A DNA stretch of 17,294 nt from an uncultured Synergistales bacterium (GTDB taxonomy: Bacteria; Synergistota; Synergistia; Synergistales; Aminobacteriaceae). Position numbers and translations under genes: made by a program. Shown one piece after another: positions 1-7,089 of the stretch (its first letter is position 1; each line of letters starts with the position of its first letter). Location: NCBI GenBank assembly GCA_905234205.1, contig CAJOGG010000021.1, positions 891 to 18,184 of the forward strand, read 5' to 3'. A model generated the notes under the pieces. The model was given only the letters and a program-made list of their open reading frames with translations, did no database searches and had not been told where the DNA came from.

Positions 1-1
1 A

Positions 2-1348
2 AATTTTGACGTGCCTCCTACGTTAATATCGTTTGCTGTGAGTGTTGCTGACGTTCACGAAATAATCACACCTGAATTTAAGCGTGCCGGCTCACGAGTC
101 ATCTTGCTTGAACCTGATTACGATGATAAGGGCTTGCCTGTAAGTGACTCGTTGCTGAAAATTTTTGATGAGCTTCAGAAACTCAACGCTGCGGGAAAAA
201 TTTTGTCGTGCTACGTGCCAACGTTTGGAGGAGTTAAAGCTGCTACCTTCAAAATGTGCTTGGGAAATAATTTTGGCTTTGAGTTCACCAACACGAATTA
301 TCACAACAATCATTGCCAATTTATCATTGAGATTAACGACGCTGAATACGGAAAAGAGCTTGGCCGAGTGATTGAGTCTCCGGAAATTATATTTAACGGT
401 GAACATGAGCAACTTTCTGACCTTGAGAAAATTTATGATGCGCCACTGGAGTCAATCTTCCCGACGAAAACTCAAGAGGCTTTACAGATTCCCGACGTGA
501 AGATAAATTCTGACCTACCAAAAACTTTTTACGCTCACAAACTCTCTACGCAAGCAAGCTTCTTGATACCCGTATTTGCCGGGACTAATTGCGAGTACGA
601 GACGGCCAAGGCAATTCACAAAGCTGGAGGCAAGCCGGAAATTTTCGTAGTGAGAACTTTAACGCCCGAACTTATGCGACAATCAGCCGAGGAATTTTCA
701 CGCAAGCTCAAAGATTCTCAAGCTCTAGTTTTGCCTGGAGGATTCTCAAATGGAGACGAGCCTGACGGGTCAGGGAAATTCATAGCGATATTCTTGCGTA
801 GTCCTGAAGTTAGTGAAAGTGTTGCTAATTTGCTTGACGTTAAAGGCGGATTAATCTGTGGAATATGTAACGGATTTCAAGCTCTAGTCAAGACAGGTTT
901 GCTCCCGTTTGGTAAAATTTGCTCACCCGAAGAATTGCCCAGCACTTTGACATTTAATTCAATCGGCCGACATCAATCCAGAATAATTCGTTCTCGTGTA
1001 ATCGCTAATCATTCGCCCTGGTTGAGACTCACAAAAGTTGGCGAAGTGTATTCAATCCCCATTTCTCACGGTGAAGGAAAATTCTTGTGCGATGAAACTA
1101 TGTTCAGGAAGTTAATGAGCGCTGGCCAAGTCGCAGGACAATATGTCAACTTCAACAACGAGCCTTCAATGGAAACGCAATTTAATCCGTCGGGTTCATG
1201 TTATGCTATTGAGTGCTTGACGTCTCCAGATGGCAGAGTTTTAGGGCGAATGGGGCACGTTGAAAGAGTTGGACGCGATTTGTACAGGAATGTCCTCGGA
1301 AATTATGACATGAAATTTTTTGAGGCAGCCTGTGAATATTTTAGTTAA
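2..1348 (+). CDS. purL: Phosphoribosylformylglycinamidine synthase, C-terminal part (5' truncated by window)
   Basis: This enzyme converts FGAR, ATP and glutamine to FGAM in the fourth step of purine synthesis. About 448 residues are visible. The reading frame is open to the window edge and begins inside the conserved motif NFDVPPTLISFAVSVADV, so the ATG-less start near base 11 is not a real start; the N-terminal ATP-binding half lies outside. The first part is the end of the second AIRS-like synthetase domain. From about base 560 the chain is a fused class I glutamine amidotransferase domain: VFAGTNCEYETAKA, VLPGGFSNGD, the nucleophile Cys in GICNGFQA (codon at 866), and the His and Glu of GHVER (codons at 1256 and 1262). 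This is the large single-chain PurL, not the separate PurL/PurQ/PurS form. The stop codon overlaps the Shine-Dalgarno sequence of the next gene, which suggests co-transcription. Identity is secure; only the missing 5' end is unknown. Confidence 0.95.
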   Translation, partial: NFDVPPTLISFAVSVADVHEIITPEFKRAGSRVILLEPDYDDKGLPVSDSLLKIFDELQKLNAAGKILSCYVPTFGGVKAATFKMCLGNNFGFEFTNTNYHNNHCQFIIEINDAEYGKELGRVIESPEIIFNGEHEQLSDLEKIYDAPLESIFPTKTQEALQIPDVKINSDLPKTFYAHKLSTQASFLIPVFAGTNCEYETAKAIHKAGGKPEIFVVRTLTPELMRQSAEEFSRKLKDSQALVLPGGFSNGDEPDGSGKFIAIFLRSPEVSESVANLLDVKGGLICGICNGFQALVKTGLLPFGKICSPEELPSTLTFNSIGRHQSRIIRSRVIANHSPWLRLTKVGEVYSIPISHGEGKFLCDETMFRKLMSAGQVAGQYVNFNNEPSMETQFNPSGSCYAIECLTSPDGRVLGRMGHVERVGRDLYRNVLGNYDMKFFEAACEYFS

Positions 1349-1364
1349 GGAGTTGTTATAAACT

Positions 1365-4175
1365 TTGGAACGCAAAAATCTTGAGCAATACCTAGGAATG
1401 AATATCGAAATCATGTTGATGCCGGACGGTCACAAAACCTCCGGTGTCCTTCTTAAATGTGAAGATGATCATATAGCTTTAGGCAATGAGTTATGGGTTT
1501 ACCCAATGATATGGGGAGTTCGTCCTATAGATAATAAAGTCGAAATAGACAAGCAGCCAGAAGCTCCCGTTAATGTTTCACCTGAACAACCAAAATCTCA
1601 AAGCATAAACTTTCAAAGCGACCTCGATAAATATTTTCACCTTATGCAGCAGGATTTAGAAGCTTATACGTTAAACGCCGATTATGTTCGCAAATTTAGA
1701 CAGAAGGGCCCAAATAAGATCCAGAAGATTATCGAGAGCATACTCACTAAATATCAATATGCAGTCAAGACTCATGAAGATAGACCTTACTCTATGCGTA
1801 TGCGCGAAATTCTTAACACAGCTTATCAATTATGGAAGGCGAACAAGAATAATATAGCCGCGTCAGAAATTTATGCATTCGTTCTATATCTTACTGGTGA
1901 AAGTGAGAGAAGCGTAAAACTTTATGTGCGAGTTCATGATTTTCACGGAGCTTTTATGGCCGCAGCGTCGACAGCCTCAAAGATTTTAGCCTCAACATGT
2001 ATAGCTATAAGTGAACCTTTAACGCCTAAAAATTTCGCTACGTTATTGAAACTTGATCCGCCGCAATTGATTACCCTCCTGAAATGGATTATGAACAATG
2101 CGATTCTTAACGATAACTCTACGGAAGAATATAAAGAATTATGCTTTAATCATGTTGCTAGTTTATCGGCAAAAGTTTTGGGCTTTTCATCGTGGAACGA
2201 CAACGACACTTTATTCTCGCAAGCTAATATTGACGCGTTAATGCAATGGCTTGAAACTCAACCTGACGACAATAAAATTATCACTGATGCTGAAAAACTC
2301 GTAGATAAATCGAAATTGCCAATCCTTGAAGATAACAGTAAACCTAAAATTGACTGGACTACAGTGAGATTTGAAGGAGAGTTCGATTTCTTTAACCCCA
2401 ACCGCGACAAATTATATGGCTTTATCAAGTGTCCAATCCTCAAAAAATATAACGTGCCTTTACGCTCTGAAAATTCCGTTTTCGTTCACTTCAATCAGAT
2501 TCAGGACAGAGATTTACGCCGTAAATTATTGCTCGATAAAAAAATGAAGCCACAAATTCGTGTTACGTTCAAACTTGGCAATAACGTTGAGGGCCCGGCA
2601 GCGTTTGAGGTGCGCGAGAAACAATCTAGCATGGCTGATACGTTATTGAAGGTCGATGTGGCCGCAGCTTTATCTGAAGAGGGCGAAATAGATTTTTATA
2701 GGCGTCATGAAGATATTCCATTCGGGAAAGTCAGAACCAAAGACGGAAAGTTATACACGTTCAACGAGAGCAATATTATTGATCCTGTGTTAGCTGTCTT
2801 TCTCGAATACACTCCTTCAGCAGAAGGCCACCCCGTTAGATTTACTAAAACTTTTCTCGAGAACAACAAAGTTCAAATTCATAATATCGAGTCCGCAATA
2901 AATTTCCCTGAAGATAAGCTAAAGGCTTGGGAAGAAGGGGGCTTAATCAAGAAAGCTAAGGAGCGAATGAATATTAATTTCACCGACGACGAATTTAACC
3001 ACGAAGATAGCGAGATAACTGACGAGATTGACGAGTTAATTAATCGTGGTTACATACCGCTTGATGTATATTCTCCTGATAATGGCAACGAAACGAAAAT
3101 TGCAGACGTGCTTCAAGTAAACGACATTAGCGAACAAAAAAGAAACGGCGTGGAGACTTTCAACGAGTTACCAAAATTTTTGCAGGATAAAATATTGAGC
3201 GTGAGGACGGCCGGCAAAGTCAACACAGAATTTTTGGGCGATACACTTTACAGACGCGGGCATTATAAAGAAGTCAAGGCGAATTATTTGCAGCTTATAG
3301 GCAAGTTCAACAGTGAGGACGCTACACTTACAAACGCTGAACGGGCTGAACAATGTATCTTGATTGCCAGATACGTGTACAATTTTTTCGCTCTTGCTGA
3401 TTATGCTGACATAAAACTTTATTCCGCCTCCGAAGAAGATAATATTCGCGTGATGGCTTACAAGGGACTCGAATACTTGATCTATGAACAACTTGACGGG
3501 GCCAAGAAGAACGAAGCAAATTACGATACTGCCCGAAGATTTTGTTTGCTCAAGATAGCCGACGAGATTCAGACAGCAAGACAAATTGATAATGACAACA
3601 TGTGGCTGAAAATTTATATTTACTCGTATTTTGTGAATGGCTTGAGAGTCCATAGCAAGAGTGGTAAATGGTCGCCGCAGAATATTTCGTTGGCCGGGAG
3701 CAGCTTGCTTGAGTGCAACGACTTCAATAAATTCTACGATGGTTTGTTGGCATTAGCTTACGTGACAGAACCTTCGCTTTTGTATAAGACTCTGCGTGAC
3801 GTGCTTTACAATCCTGAATACGCGGGAATGTTGCTTGAGAAACTTGGCCTTGATTACAGCAAAGGAAATATAATGACTCAGCTTCAGGAGAGCTTCCAAA
3901 ATTCACTCAACGAATACGCAAAACGTAAAGATATATTCATGCAGGACCCTGAAGTGAAACTTTCGCCGGAGATATTTAGAATCTTGAGCGTACAATCTGG
4001 AATAATTCGCCTAATGAAACGAGAGCTTGCTAACGTGTTGAAGACTTCCCCGGAAAATCTTGACCCAGCTTTGAAACGAGTTATCCCTATACTTGATAGT
4101 GACGAGTCCAGAAATTCTCTGGCCAAGACGCGACGAAAATATAACCCTGAACTCTGCTTGATATTCTTCCGATAA
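1365..4175 (+). CDS. Large multi-domain putative RNA-binding protein (Sm-like, two cold-shock-like domains, helical repeats), frameshifted before its HEPN domain
   Basis: I do not recognise this as a named gene. It starts at TTG 1365, with AAGGAG at 1347-1352 overlapping the purL stop; no better start is seen. Residues about 8-56 (LGMNIEIMLMPDG, DDHIALGNELWV, WGVRPID) resemble an Sm/Hfq-like small barrel. Residues about 334-418 look like a cold-shock OB domain: YGFI at about 351, then SVFVHFNQI and EGPAAFEV. Residues about 438-506 (EGEIDFYRRHEDIPFG, YTFNESNI, VRFTK) look like a diverged second copy. Residues about 595-800 are helical and may be TPR-like (LGDTLYRRGHYKEV). The frame ends in a low-quality tail (KYNPELCLIFFR), while a HEPN domain continues one frame away (entry at 4151). 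Removing the shift gives 3,030 bases and about 1,009 residues. Domain calls are by eye and function is inferred as RNA-related. No transmembrane segment is seen. Confidence 0.75.
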   Translation: MERKNLEQYLGMNIEIMLMPDGHKTSGVLLKCEDDHIALGNELWVYPMIWGVRPIDNKVEIDKQPEAPVNVSPEQPKSQSINFQSDLDKYFHLMQQDLEAYTLNADYVRKFRQKGPNKIQKIIESILTKYQYAVKTHEDRPYSMRMREILNTAYQLWKANKNNIAASEIYAFVLYLTGESERSVKLYVRVHDFHGAFMAAASTASKILASTCIAISEPLTPKNFATLLKLDPPQLITLLKWIMNNAILNDNSTEEYKELCFNHVASLSAKVLGFSSWNDNDTLFSQANIDALMQWLETQPDDNKIITDAEKLVDKSKLPILEDNSKPKIDWTTVRFEGEFDFFNPNRDKLYGFIKCPILKKYNVPLRSENSVFVHFNQIQDRDLRRKLLLDKKMKPQIRVTFKLGNNVEGPAAFEVREKQSSMADTLLKVDVAAALSEEGEIDFYRRHEDIPFGKVRTKDGKLYTFNESNIIDPVLAVFLEYTPSAEGHPVRFTKTFLENNKVQIHNIESAINFPEDKLKAWEEGGLIKKAKERMNINFTDDEFNHEDSEITDEIDELINRGYIPLDVYSPDNGNETKIADVLQVNDISEQKRNGVETFNELPKFLQDKILSVRTAGKVNTEFLGDTLYRRGHYKEVKANYLQLIGKFNSEDATLTNAERAEQCILIARYVYNFFALADYADIKLYSASEEDNIRVMAYKGLEYLIYEQLDGAKKNEANYDTARRFCLLKIADEIQTARQIDNDNMWLKIYIYSYFVNGLRVHSKSGKWSPQNISLAGSSLLECNDFNKFYDGLLALAYVTEPSLLYKTLRDVLYNPEYAGMLLEKLGLDYSKGNIMTQLQESFQNSLNEYAKRKDIFMQDPEVKLSPEIFRILSVQSGIIRLMKRELANVLKTSPENLDPALKRVIPILDSDESRNSLAKTRRKYNPELCLIFFR

Positions 4176-4393
4176 ACGTGCTTGGAAAAATCATGGGGCA
4201 ACATTGGCCGACGTTCGCAGTGTATTTCAACAACAAATCTTATAACATGTACTGGAAGGAACGTTTCGAAAAATTACAATGGGTTCGTAATCCTGTCGTT
4301 CATGCTCACCCCGAGTATGTCAAGAAAGAGGACGTTGAACAAGTGAAAGCTATTTGTCAGGAAATTACGGAATGCCTTGCAGGAAAATTGTAA
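4151..4393 (+). pseudogene. Frameshifted C-terminal HEPN (Swt1-type) domain of the preceding gene
   Basis: This frame opens just after TGA 4148-4150 and reads LLDILPINVLGKIMGQHW, then a helical stretch. It contains RNPVVH (R codon 4286, H codon 4301), an Rx4H motif typical of HEPN domains, and the pattern fits the Swt1-type subgroup. An ATG-like start inside it (GTG at 4178) has no Shine-Dalgarno sequence. The 71-residue piece would be only half a domain, so it is best read as the C-terminus of the gene starting at 1365. The upstream frame stops at 4173-4175, so the shift must fall in 4151-4175, and a single missing base restores the fusion. HEPN domains with Rx4-6H are often metal-independent ribonucleases; activity here is unproven. 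The cause could be a sequencing error, a real mutation or, less likely, recoding. Confidence 0.8.
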
Positions 4394-4406
4394 CGAGATA
4401 ACAAAA

Positions 4407-4433
4407 TCCCCACTGCCTTAATGACAATGGGGA
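4407..4433. terminator. Hairpin between convergent genes, possible bidirectional terminator
   Basis: TCCCCACTG at 4407-4415 pairs with CAATGGGGA at 4425-4433, with one mismatch and a 9-base loop. It lies between the + strand HEPN gene (ends 4393) and the minus-strand hsp20 gene (ends 4456). The T-run is weak on both sides: only TTTTG follows on the minus strand and there is no run on the + strand. Termination is therefore plausible but not certain. Confidence 0.55.
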
Positions 4434-4455
4434 CTCAAATTATTTGCTCTAATTA

Positions 4456-4920
4456 TTATGCTTCAGCTGTTATTTCGACTTTCTTGTGTGCTTTGTCCTG
4501 ACTCTTCTCGTTCACTTCGATAGTTAAGACTCCGTTCTTGAAACCTGCCTTCGCGCTCTCTGGATCAACTTCAACTGGAAACGCTATAACCCTTTCGATT
4601 TTTCCGTAAGCTCTCTCGCTCCTGAAGTAGTTTTTGTCGTCGCCGCCTTCTTTGGTCTCCGTCTTCTTCTCGGCTGATAAAGTCAATCTGTCCGCATAAA
4701 CATGAAGGTCAACGTTCTCAGGTGCTATTCCCGGTAATTCAGCCTCTGCAAAAATTTTCCCGTCCTTGCGATATACATCAATGCTAGCTGCTCCCGTGAA
4801 GCCTTTGAAATTATCGTTGAAGCCAGCGAAAAATGGTGCTGCAAAATTTCTCTCGAACTCGTCAAACATTCTAGCTGGATCCATCATTCTCATCATTGGA
4901 TAATATTTCTCTCTACTCAT
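4456..4920 (-). CDS. hsp20: Small heat-shock protein, Hsp20/alpha-crystallin family
   Basis: A 154-residue ATP-independent cytoplasmic chaperone that holds unfolded proteins as an oligomer. It has a short N-terminal arm rich in Met and Phe (YYPMMRMMDPARMFDEF). The alpha-crystallin domain spans about residues 44-150, with AELPGIAPENVDLHVYADRL, the FRSERAYGKIERVIAFP strand region and the conserved GVLTIEV strand near the end. Length is normal for bacterial Hsp20. AAGGAGA at 4931-4937 sits about 10 bases before the ATG. The gene stands alone with its own upstream control region (4957-5040) and is separated from the TMEM43-family gene by a terminator, so it is probably stress-regulated on its own. 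Confidence 0.95.
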   Translation of the reverse strand: MSREKYYPMMRMMDPARMFDEFERNFAAPFFAGFNDNFKGFTGAASIDVYRKDGKIFAEAELPGIAPENVDLHVYADRLTLSAEKKTETKEGGDDKNYFRSERAYGKIERVIAFPVEVDPESAKAGFKNGVLTIEVNEKSQDKAHKKVEITAEA

Positions 4921-4956
4921 TGTAATTCAATCTCCTTCATCAAATTATTTCTTATC

Positions 4957-4976
4957 TCGTGATTTCTCCCTCACGA
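4957..4976 (-). promoter_or_regulatory. Inverted repeat upstream of hsp20, candidate operator
   Basis: TCGTGA at 4957-4962 and TCACGA at 4971-4976 form a perfect 6-bp inverted repeat with an 8-base gap. It lies between the TATAAT box and the Shine-Dalgarno sequence of hsp20, at or just after the expected transcription start. It could be a repressor site or a 5' UTR hairpin. It does not match the CIRCE (HrcA) or CtsR consensus. Confidence 0.4.
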
Positions 4977-4984
4977 CGCTGCAT

Positions 4985-4990
4985 ATTATA
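4985..4990 (-). promoter_or_regulatory. Candidate -10 box of the hsp20 promoter
   Basis: Read on the minus strand this is a perfect TATAAT, about 65 bases upstream of the hsp20 ATG. No TTGACA-like -35 box is found 16-19 bases further up, so the promoter may need an activator or another sigma factor. The adjacent direct repeats fit an activator model. Confidence 0.45.
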
Positions 4991-4994
4991 TCTC

Positions 4995-5040
4995 TGACTT
5001 TTATAAATCATATCGTAACAATTACTGACTTTTGACTTTT
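4995..5040. repeat. Three copies of TGACTTTT upstream of hsp20
   Basis: TGACTTTT occurs at 4995-5002, 5026-5033 and 5033-5040, so the last two are tandem and share one base. On the hsp20 strand they read AAAAGTCA and lie just upstream of the TATAAT box, where a -35 box would be expected. They may be binding sites for a regulator; this is inference from position alone. Confidence 0.4.
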
Positions 5041-5050
5041 ATTGCCCAAC

Positions 5051-5078
5051 AAAAAACCTCCCCGTGTTATCGAGGAGG
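5051..5078 (-). terminator. Rho-independent terminator after the TMEM43-family gene
   Basis: On the minus strand a GC-rich stem (arms 5072-5078 and 5057-5063, one mismatch) with an 8-base loop is followed directly by six T (5056 down to 5051). It begins 26 bases after the stop of the gene at 5104-6285. It is a textbook intrinsic terminator and isolates that gene from hsp20. Confidence 0.85.
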
Positions 5079-5103
5079 CGTGAGTGCGATTAACGAGTTA
5101 GTC

Positions 5104-6285
5104 TTAAGCTTTTCTGCCCTTCATGTATGACAAGCAAACAAGCAATAAGGCAACAGCTATTAAGCCGCCCGCTATTAACGGTCTGAATCTTATCCAAGCT
5201 AGAGCGATTATGATCAACGACCACGCAAGCCCAAGCAAGAACGCCACGAAGCCTGTGCCAGCTCCAATAATATCGCCAACCAATGGGATTACGTCACCAA
5301 GAACTGATAACGGCCTCAAGATCATTCCTAAACCAACCATGACTAACACAACTCCGACGACGCGCAATATCCAAGCCATCAAATTATTGTCAGAGCGTGC
5401 GCCCTCAAACATTGTTGCCATTCCAATTTTGCCCATTGTGAGTCTGCTGAAGGTGTAGCCGTTTGACGCCGTGAAAGGTTCAAATGTATCACGAATAACT
5501 TGCGCAATTATTGAGACTTCAGCCGAAGGAGTTTGCGAAAATGTTACGCGTACGTCGCCGATTGAAGGTGAGCCAGGATTAGGGCCAAGATAGACTGTGC
5601 TTCCAGAAACATGAATCAATTCTTCCGGCGTGTACATGTTGCTGTATGCTTCTGACATTGTTATAACGCCCTTGACAGCATTAACGTCAACGCTTGCCAA
5701 AGTCATAGGTGTTGAGCCGCTTATTGAGTGTTTCAGGAAATCAGGAAGTTTGTACGCGCCGAAAGTTACTTCAGGGGCCCAGATAGTATTGTCATCGAGT
5801 TTTGCTAACGTAGTGTTCAATCCGCGATAACTTGGATCTTTGAATGAGTTCGAGTCAACTGGATCTGATGCCCAAGTTTGTTCGTAAGTGTAAGTTGTAA
5901 CGGTCTCTTCACCACCGCCGAGTTTCTTGCGAGTCTCTGAATGCGAATGTTCTTCCCACTGATAAAACTCAACTTCACGTTCAAGATTTATTGCGTTAGT
6001 CTCAACTCCGAAAACTGGATCGCGCAAAATATTTTTCGTATCAGCTCTGTCTATTGCGTGAATAACTTTGCCTTCGAGTGCCGGATCAACTTTGCTGATG
6101 TCCTTAACGTCTTGCGTCACCAATTCAGCCTCACCAATTGCTCCAGCAGTCTTGAAAGTTCTGCCTTCATTCCACCATAATAGCCATGTAGCCAACGCGA
6201 TTATCACGAAGCCAATAAGTATTCCCTTAAATGCCTCGCCTAAACGTTGAAACCAATTCTTGCTGGTAGTCTCTGTATATGCCAT
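5104..6285 (-). CDS. TMEM43-family membrane protein
   Basis: A 393-residue integral membrane protein of the TMEM43 (LUMA) family, whose bacterial role is unknown. One N-terminal transmembrane helix spans about residues 20-39 and is followed by the family signature LLWWNEGRTFKT. A large middle region carries VEFYQWEEHSHSETRK and YTYEQTW, typical of the family. The C-terminal 110 residues form about four hydrophobic helices starting near NLMAWILRVVGVV. AGGAGG lies 8 bases upstream of the ATG. The gene begins 12 bases after ispE ends and closes with the terminator at 5051-5078, so it may be the last gene of the long minus-strand operon. Confidence 0.85.
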   Translation of the reverse strand: MAYTETTSKNWFQRLGEAFKGILIGFVIIALATWLLWWNEGRTFKTAGAIGEAELVTQDVKDISKVDPALEGKVIHAIDRADTKNILRDPVFGVETNAINLEREVEFYQWEEHSHSETRKKLGGGEETVTTYTYEQTWASDPVDSNSFKDPSYRGLNTTLAKLDDNTIWAPEVTFGAYKLPDFLKHSISGSTPMTLASVDVNAVKGVITMSEAYSNMYTPEELIHVSGSTVYLGPNPGSPSIGDVRVTFSQTPSAEVSIIAQVIRDTFEPFTASNGYTFSRLTMGKIGMATMFEGARSDNNLMAWILRVVGVVLVMVGLGMILRPLSVLGDVIPLVGDIIGAGTGFVAFLLGLAWSLIIIALAWIRFRPLIAGGLIAVALLLVCLSYMKGRKA

Positions 6286-6297
6286 AATCTAAGCCTC

Positions 6298-7089
6298 CTA
6301 GAAATATAAAACGTGATTTATATAACTTGGCCACTTGAATTTTACGCTCTCACGCAAAACTGCAAAGGCTGCGCTCCCTGAACCAGTAACGCCCCACGCA
6401 TTAGCCGCTCCAGAATCTTTGAAGAGTCTGAATATCTCGTTATATTTCGGGTGCTTCTTTAGCAAAACTTTCAGAAAATCATTAGGCAAGAGGCCAACGT
6501 ATTTTCCGGCGTTAGCGTGATACATATCTCTCATTTCCGTACGAGCAAGCATTGTATCGACTCCAAAGCCCATTTCATCAAGTTCAGCGTATGCGCTTTT
6601 CGTATCAGTCTGCCAATCCGGGATCACGATAACTCCATGTGGAATAACACTTTTTGCTGGCTCTATGTGGTCACCAATTCCTGACGCTATAGCCATCGTA
6701 AAATCACTGCATAAGAACGGAACATCAGCGCCAACTTTTGAGGCTATCTTCTCTGCTCCCAACAACATAAGCAAGGCCGCTGCATTTCCTGAACCTGCTC
6801 CTAAGCCTGAACCTGGTGGAATACTCTTGTGAATCATTACGTTCATGGGGGGAATCTTAAAGCCGTTTTCGCGCGCAATCCTCAAAGCCTTAGCCACGAT
6901 ATTTTCGCCTTTAATAGGAATGTTAGAGTTTACTATGTCAATACCAGCTGTAGATTCGGAAACATACAAGACGTCCCCAGAAGGAATTTTCAGGAACGTC
7001 GAAACGATATTGTGATAACCATCAGGGCGTTTGTTGATAACCCTAAGAGTTAGATTCAGCTTTGCAAACGTTGGAAGTATTAGACGCAT
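6298..7089 (-). CDS. ispE: 4-diphosphocytidyl-2-C-methyl-D-erythritol kinase
   Basis: This GHMP-family kinase phosphorylates CDP-methylerythritol in the non-mevalonate (MEP) isoprenoid pathway. Starting at ATG 7089 gives FAKLNLTL with Lys10, matching the catalytic Lys10 of E. coli IspE, so this start is preferred to the in-frame GTG at 7098. The ATP-binding loop is PPGSGLGAGSGNAAALL (about residues 91-107) and the catalytic Asp is in GADVPF (about D122). The C-terminal motif is VTGSGSAAFAV. At 263 residues it is a little short: the helix between the GHMP loop and GADVPF is trimmed by roughly a dozen residues compared with typical IspE. Its start overlaps the ilvE stop by 10 bases, so the two are translationally coupled. 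Confidence 0.93.
   Translation of the reverse strand: MRLILPTFAKLNLTLRVINKRPDGYHNIVSTFLKIPSGDVLYVSESTAGIDIVNSNIPIKGENIVAKALRIARENGFKIPPMNVMIHKSIPPGSGLGAGSGNAAALLMLLGAEKIASKVGADVPFLCSDFTMAIASGIGDHIEPAKSVIPHGVIVIPDWQTDTKSAYAELDEMGFGVDTMLARTEMRDMYHANAGKYVGLLPNDFLKVLLKKHPKYNEIFRLFKDSGAANAWGVTGSGSAAFAVLRESVKFKWPSYINHVLYF

Noticed and set aside
3168-3653. A 161-codon open frame on the minus strand inside the large HEPN gene
   Set aside because: It is antisense to a well-supported gene, has no Shine-Dalgarno sequence and its translation lacks any recognisable pattern.
4130-4180. Programmed -1 ribosomal frameshift joining the HEPN domain
   Set aside because: No X-XXY-YYZ heptamer or strong downstream structure was found in the only permitted window (4151-4175); an indel is simpler.
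1365-4393. A HEPN-MNT type toxin-antitoxin pair
   Set aside because: No small nucleotidyltransferase or other antitoxin lies beside it; the neighbours are purL and hsp20.
4957-4976. A CIRCE element upstream of hsp20
   Set aside because: CIRCE is TTAGCACTC-N9-GAGTGCTAA; the repeat here is TCGTGA-N8-TCACGA. A GAGTGC nearby (about 5082) has no matching half.
4921-5103. A small RNA or small gene in the largest intergenic gap
   Set aside because: Its structure is explained by the terminator and the hsp20 control region; no open frame with a ribosome site was seen.
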